A DNA stretch of 26,123 bases from Candidatus Peribacteraceae bacterium (GTDB lineage: Bacteria > Patescibacteriota > Gracilibacteria > Peribacterales > Peribacteraceae), in the NCBI GenBank assembly GCA_013140485.1, contig JABFSS010000070.1:1-26123 (forward strand), in the 5' to 3' direction. Under the pieces are notes generated by a model, which saw nothing but the letters and a program-made list of their open reading frames with translations, was not told the DNA's origin and ran no database searches. Positions 23,589 through 26,123 of the stretch are shown one piece after another. Position 1 is the stretch's first letter. Every line of letters starts with the position of its first letter. Position numbers and translations under genes: made by a program.

Positions 23589-25589
23589 TTAGACTTCAAC
23601 GACGAATGGGATAACCATAGGTTCCCTATCTAATTTTCGATCAAAGTACCGGAACAACGCCCCTGTCACCGCCCTCTTGAGCCCTTTGCGGTCCTTCTCG
23701 CCTCTATTGAGCTCTTCGTCGTACGCGCGCTTCGCGGTCTCGATGATCTCCTTGGTGATCTTCTCCTGTTCGGAGCCGTAGAGGAGTCCGCGGGAGATGA
23801 CTTCGGGGTCGCCGACGAGTCTCTTGGACTCGGCGTACGCCTTGAAGACGATGACGATGGCGCCTGCGTTGCTCATCACCTTGCGGTCGAGCAGCGTGCG
23901 TTCGCCTTCGCCGGCGGAACCGCGGCCGTCGATGATGACGTCGCGGAAGGGGAGCTTGGTCTTGCTGCGGCGCGCGTCGCCTTTACTGTCGAACTCGAGG
24001 ATCTCGCCGTTGATCATCAAGTGGATCTGGTTGTCGGGATAGCCGAGGCTTTTCGCGAGGCCCGCGTGCGCCACGCGCATGTGCGGTTCGCCGTGCTCGG
24101 GAATGATGTGCTTGGCGCGGACGAGGCGGTGCATCAAGAGCAGGTCTTGCTGATAGCCGTGACCGGTCGTGTGCAGCGCGAGTTCGGCGTTGGTTTTGAC
24201 GATGGCGCCCTGGAGGTCGAGATTGTTGATCACTTTCGCGACCGCCCGTTCGTTCCCCAAAATTGGGTTGCTGCTCAAGATAATCGTATCGCCCTTTTTG
24301 ACCGCGATATGCCTGTGCGTGCCGAGGCCAATACGAGCCAAACCTGCCATTTCTTCGCCCTGGCTGCCCGTCGTGATGATCAAGACTTCGCTGTCCGGGA
24401 GCTTATCCATGGCGGGGTTCACCTTGCGGATCAGCCCGCGTGGAGCCTTGAGATATCCCAAGTTTTCGGCGATCTCGATGTTGGTTTCCATGCTTCTGCC
24501 GGAGATGAAGACTTTCCGGTTGAAGGTCTTGGCATGGTCGACGACCTGCGAGATGCGGTTGAGGAGCGAACTGAACGTGCTGATGATCACGCGGCCTTTG
24601 GCGTCGCGGATCAAACCGAACAGCGTTTCGGAAATCTCTTTCTCGCTCTTGCTGTGTCCGGGCTTGGTGGCGTTGGTGGAGTCCGCGATGATCGCAAGAA
24701 CGCCTTCGTCGCCGAGTTCCGCGAGACGCGAGAAGTCGGCGGGTGGTTCGTTCATCGGCGTCATGTCGAATTTGAAGTCGCCGGTGTGGACGATGCGTCC
24801 GTACGGCGTGGTGACCGAGATGGCGGCGGAGTCGGGGATCGAGTGCGTGACGCGCATGAATTCCACTTCGACTTTGCCGATGCGGATTTTCTCGCGGAAG
24901 GCGACCGTGTGCATGCGCGCCTTGCTCGTGAGTCCTTCTTCATCGAGGCGCTTTTTGACGAACGCCATCGTGAGCTTGGTGCCGTAGCAGGGCGGAAAAT
25001 GCAGCTGCGGAAGCAGGTGTTGCACCGCACCGATGTGGTCCAAGTGTCCGTGCGTGAAGAGAATCGCTTTGATGCGACTTTCTCGGCCACGTAGAGCCGA
25101 AAGATCGGGGATCAGATAATCGATTCCGAGCATGTCTTCGTCGGGGAATTGAAGCCCCAAATCGATGATGTACAAGTCGCCGTCGACGTCGATGACGAAA
25201 CAGTTGCGGCCGACTTGTTCAAATCCTCCAAGAGGATAAACGCGAAGGCCTTTGCCGGCGGCCGCGACTATCGGAGCGGGCATGGGTTGAGGACGAGTCG
25301 CCGGTTCCGGGATTCGAGTGGAACTTGTCCTTGGTTGTGACGAAGGAGATGGAGACCGCTGGCCTGTGACAGGCGCTCTCGAGAAGAGCACGGTCCTCGT
25401 CGGTCCGACCGCAGGTGTAGTGCCGGACGGATTCGGAGATTGCTGGTTTGGTTGCCCGCCTCGGCCTCCACGGCGTCGGCGTCTGCGCCGGCCTCCGCTG
25501 GATCCCGGTGTATTGAATGACTGCCCCCCTGGGCTCTGTGAAGAGGCTGTACCGCCTGAAGCGGACCCTCCTCCGTTAACCTCGAACAT
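23589..25589 (-). CDS. rnj: Ribonuclease J with Arg/Gly-rich N-terminal extension
   Basis: RNase J is a metallo-beta-lactamase/beta-CASP nuclease that cuts RNA internally and from the 5' end, central to RNA decay where RNase E is absent. In the 666-residue protein the core begins near residue 114 (GLRVYPLGGFEQVGRNCFVI). Zinc ligands are visible: FTHGHLDHIG (His180, His182, Asp184, His185), THSIPDS (His249) and HTGDFKFD (Asp271). beta-CASP motifs follow (FISGRSM; HTTGHGYQQDL; IPEHGEP). The family is usually about 550-560 residues; the excess is residues 1-113, rich in Gly, Ser, Pro and Arg, with a run of seven Arg (34-40) followed by GGRGGQ. That tail may bind RNA or partner proteins. A weak promoter (TTGCTT, 17 bases, TACAGT) lies about 30-70 bases upstream. 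No Shine-Dalgarno site. Confidence 0.93.
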   Translation of the reverse strand: MFEVNGGGSASGGTASSQSPGGQSFNTPGSSGGRRRRRRRGGRGGQPNQQSPNPSGTTPAVGPTRTVLFSRAPVTGQRSPSPSSQPRTSSTRIPEPATRPQPMPAPIVAAAGKGLRVYPLGGFEQVGRNCFVIDVDGDLYIIDLGLQFPDEDMLGIDYLIPDLSALRGRESRIKAILFTHGHLDHIGAVQHLLPQLHFPPCYGTKLTMAFVKKRLDEEGLTSKARMHTVAFREKIRIGKVEVEFMRVTHSIPDSAAISVTTPYGRIVHTGDFKFDMTPMNEPPADFSRLAELGDEGVLAIIADSTNATKPGHSKSEKEISETLFGLIRDAKGRVIISTFSSLLNRISQVVDHAKTFNRKVFISGRSMETNIEIAENLGYLKAPRGLIRKVNPAMDKLPDSEVLIITTGSQGEEMAGLARIGLGTHRHIAVKKGDTIILSSNPILGNERAVAKVINNLDLQGAIVKTNAELALHTTGHGYQQDLLLMHRLVRAKHIIPEHGEPHMRVAHAGLAKSLGYPDNQIHLMINGEILEFDSKGDARRSKTKLPFRDVIIDGRGSAGEGERTLLDRKVMSNAGAIVIVFKAYAESKRLVGDPEVISRGLLYGSEQEKITKEIIETAKRAYDEELNRGEKDRKGLKRAVTGALFRYFDRKLDREPMVIPFVVEV

Positions 25590-25702
25590 GTCTAAAAGAA
25601 AGAATGAAATGAAACTACGGTCACTGTACTCTCCGGAATCTGAAAAAGCAAGAGGTATGATGTCAGAGAGTCGAGTTTTTGGCTTCAGTTCAATGAATTT
25701 TT

Positions 25703-25740
25703 ACTTGCATTTTCTGCACTTCACTGCGTTCAGTGCAAGT
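25703..25740. repeat. Hairpin with alternative stems upstream of RNase J
   Basis: ACTTGCA (25703-25709) can pair with TGCAAGT (25734-25740), while TGCACT (25715-25720) can pair with AGTGCA (25732-25737); the two stems compete. It lies in the 221-base gap between divergent genes, where I see no gene. It could be a small palindromic repeat or a regulatory RNA element. Confidence 0.4.
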
Positions 25741-25810
25741 GTCGATGGCTCCTCGTCATTCGGAATGCGCAATTGATCATTACCCCTTCTTTCTGTAACC
25801 TTCACTCTCG

Positions 25811-26123
25811 ATGGACATCATAGTTCGTACAGGCGAGACAAAAGCGGCTTCGGGTACGTCGCTTGCGGCTCTTTCGTTTTCGTCCGCGCATGGTGAGCAG
25901 GCGTGTTTGCTGCTGCATGGAGGCGCCGAAACACGGGACGGCAAGACGCTCAGAGACGAATGCACGTCGATCATGCAGCACTCGCTGCTCGGCACCGAAG
26001 GCGAGGCGTGGAACCGGCTCGATGGCACGCTCAAGGAGCTCAACGGGCTGCTGAAAGGGTTTTTGATTTCCGGAACACTCGAAGACGTCCATGCCATCGT
26101 CACGCTGGTGGATCGCACGGGCC
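25811..26123 (+). CDS. N-terminal part of an uncharacterised protein (runs off window edge)
   Basis: From ATG 25811 an open frame of 104 codons leaves the window without a stop. It begins MDIIVRTGETKAASGTSLAA and continues through HGEQACLLLHGGAETRDGKT and LEDVHAIVTLVDRTG at the edge. The mixture of strands and helices and the absence of low complexity indicate a real gene. The last part, a hydrophobic strand ending in 'VDRTG', faintly recalls the 'D..G.l...hvGdSrayl' region of PP2C-type phosphatases, but the motif that would decide this lies outside the window. It is divergent from RNase J. No Shine-Dalgarno site precedes it. Confidence 0.65.
   Translation, partial: MDIIVRTGETKAASGTSLAALSFSSAHGEQACLLLHGGAETRDGKTLRDECTSIMQHSLLGTEGEAWNRLDGTLKELNGLLKGFLISGTLEDVHAIVTLVDRTG

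Noticed and set aside
24021..25094. Plus-strand frame of 357 codons
   Set aside because: Fully antisense to RNase J; its Asp/Val/Arg/Gly-rich composition is a mirror of the RNase J codons.
1..26123. CRISPR array, rRNA or insertion sequence
   Set aside because: No regularly spaced repeats, no rRNA-like stretches and no transposase or integrase frames were found on either strand.

Overview
The window looks like chromosome of an uncultured bacterium, most plausibly of the Candidate Phyla Radiation (Patescibacteria), perhaps near Peregrinibacteria/Peribacteria. That placement is inferred from the style of the genes: near absence of Shine-Dalgarno sites, giant orphan membrane proteins and short dispersed palindromes. 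No marker gene here settles it. The genetic code looks standard. TAA, TAG and TGA all end genes, so TGA is not read as glycine as it is in Gracilibacteria.

Left part (1-7262), all on the minus strand: the start of mfd (cut by the window edge), a small acidic orphan, dnaN, a gene-free stretch with DnaA boxes that could be the replication origin, a sugar nucleotidyltransferase with a left-handed beta-helix, a stand-alone ComEC-type metallo-beta-lactamase, a secreted FN3 protein with a C-terminal anchor, and a polysaccharide flippase. The sugar transferase, flippase and anchored protein suggest cell-envelope work beside replication and repair genes.

Middle (7297-12377), mostly plus strand: a proline-rich orphan behind a clear promoter, then pyrB and pyrC of pyrimidine synthesis. 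pyrB is preceded by an eight-codon reading frame with its own Shine-Dalgarno site, coupled by an ATGA overlap. pyrC carries an in-frame TAG inside its zinc-binding motif and a palindrome between direct repeats within its coding sequence. Directly after pyrC lies a small accessory island: a RelE/ribbon-helix-helix toxin-antitoxin pair (minus strand) and an AbiEii-type nucleotidyltransferase with its small partner (plus strand). The island ends in a diverged second copy of the pyrC 3' end, as expected if it had been inserted at the end of pyrC.

Right part (12417-23553): an apparent four-gene operon of unrecognised proteins (154, 263, 1210 and 2035 residues). Three have membrane segments, the large ones also coiled coils, and the largest probable beta-sandwich domains. 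This is the best candidate for an undescribed system. It converges on an RNase J gene with an Arg/Gly-rich N-terminal extension (minus strand). The window ends in the first 104 codons of another plus-strand gene.
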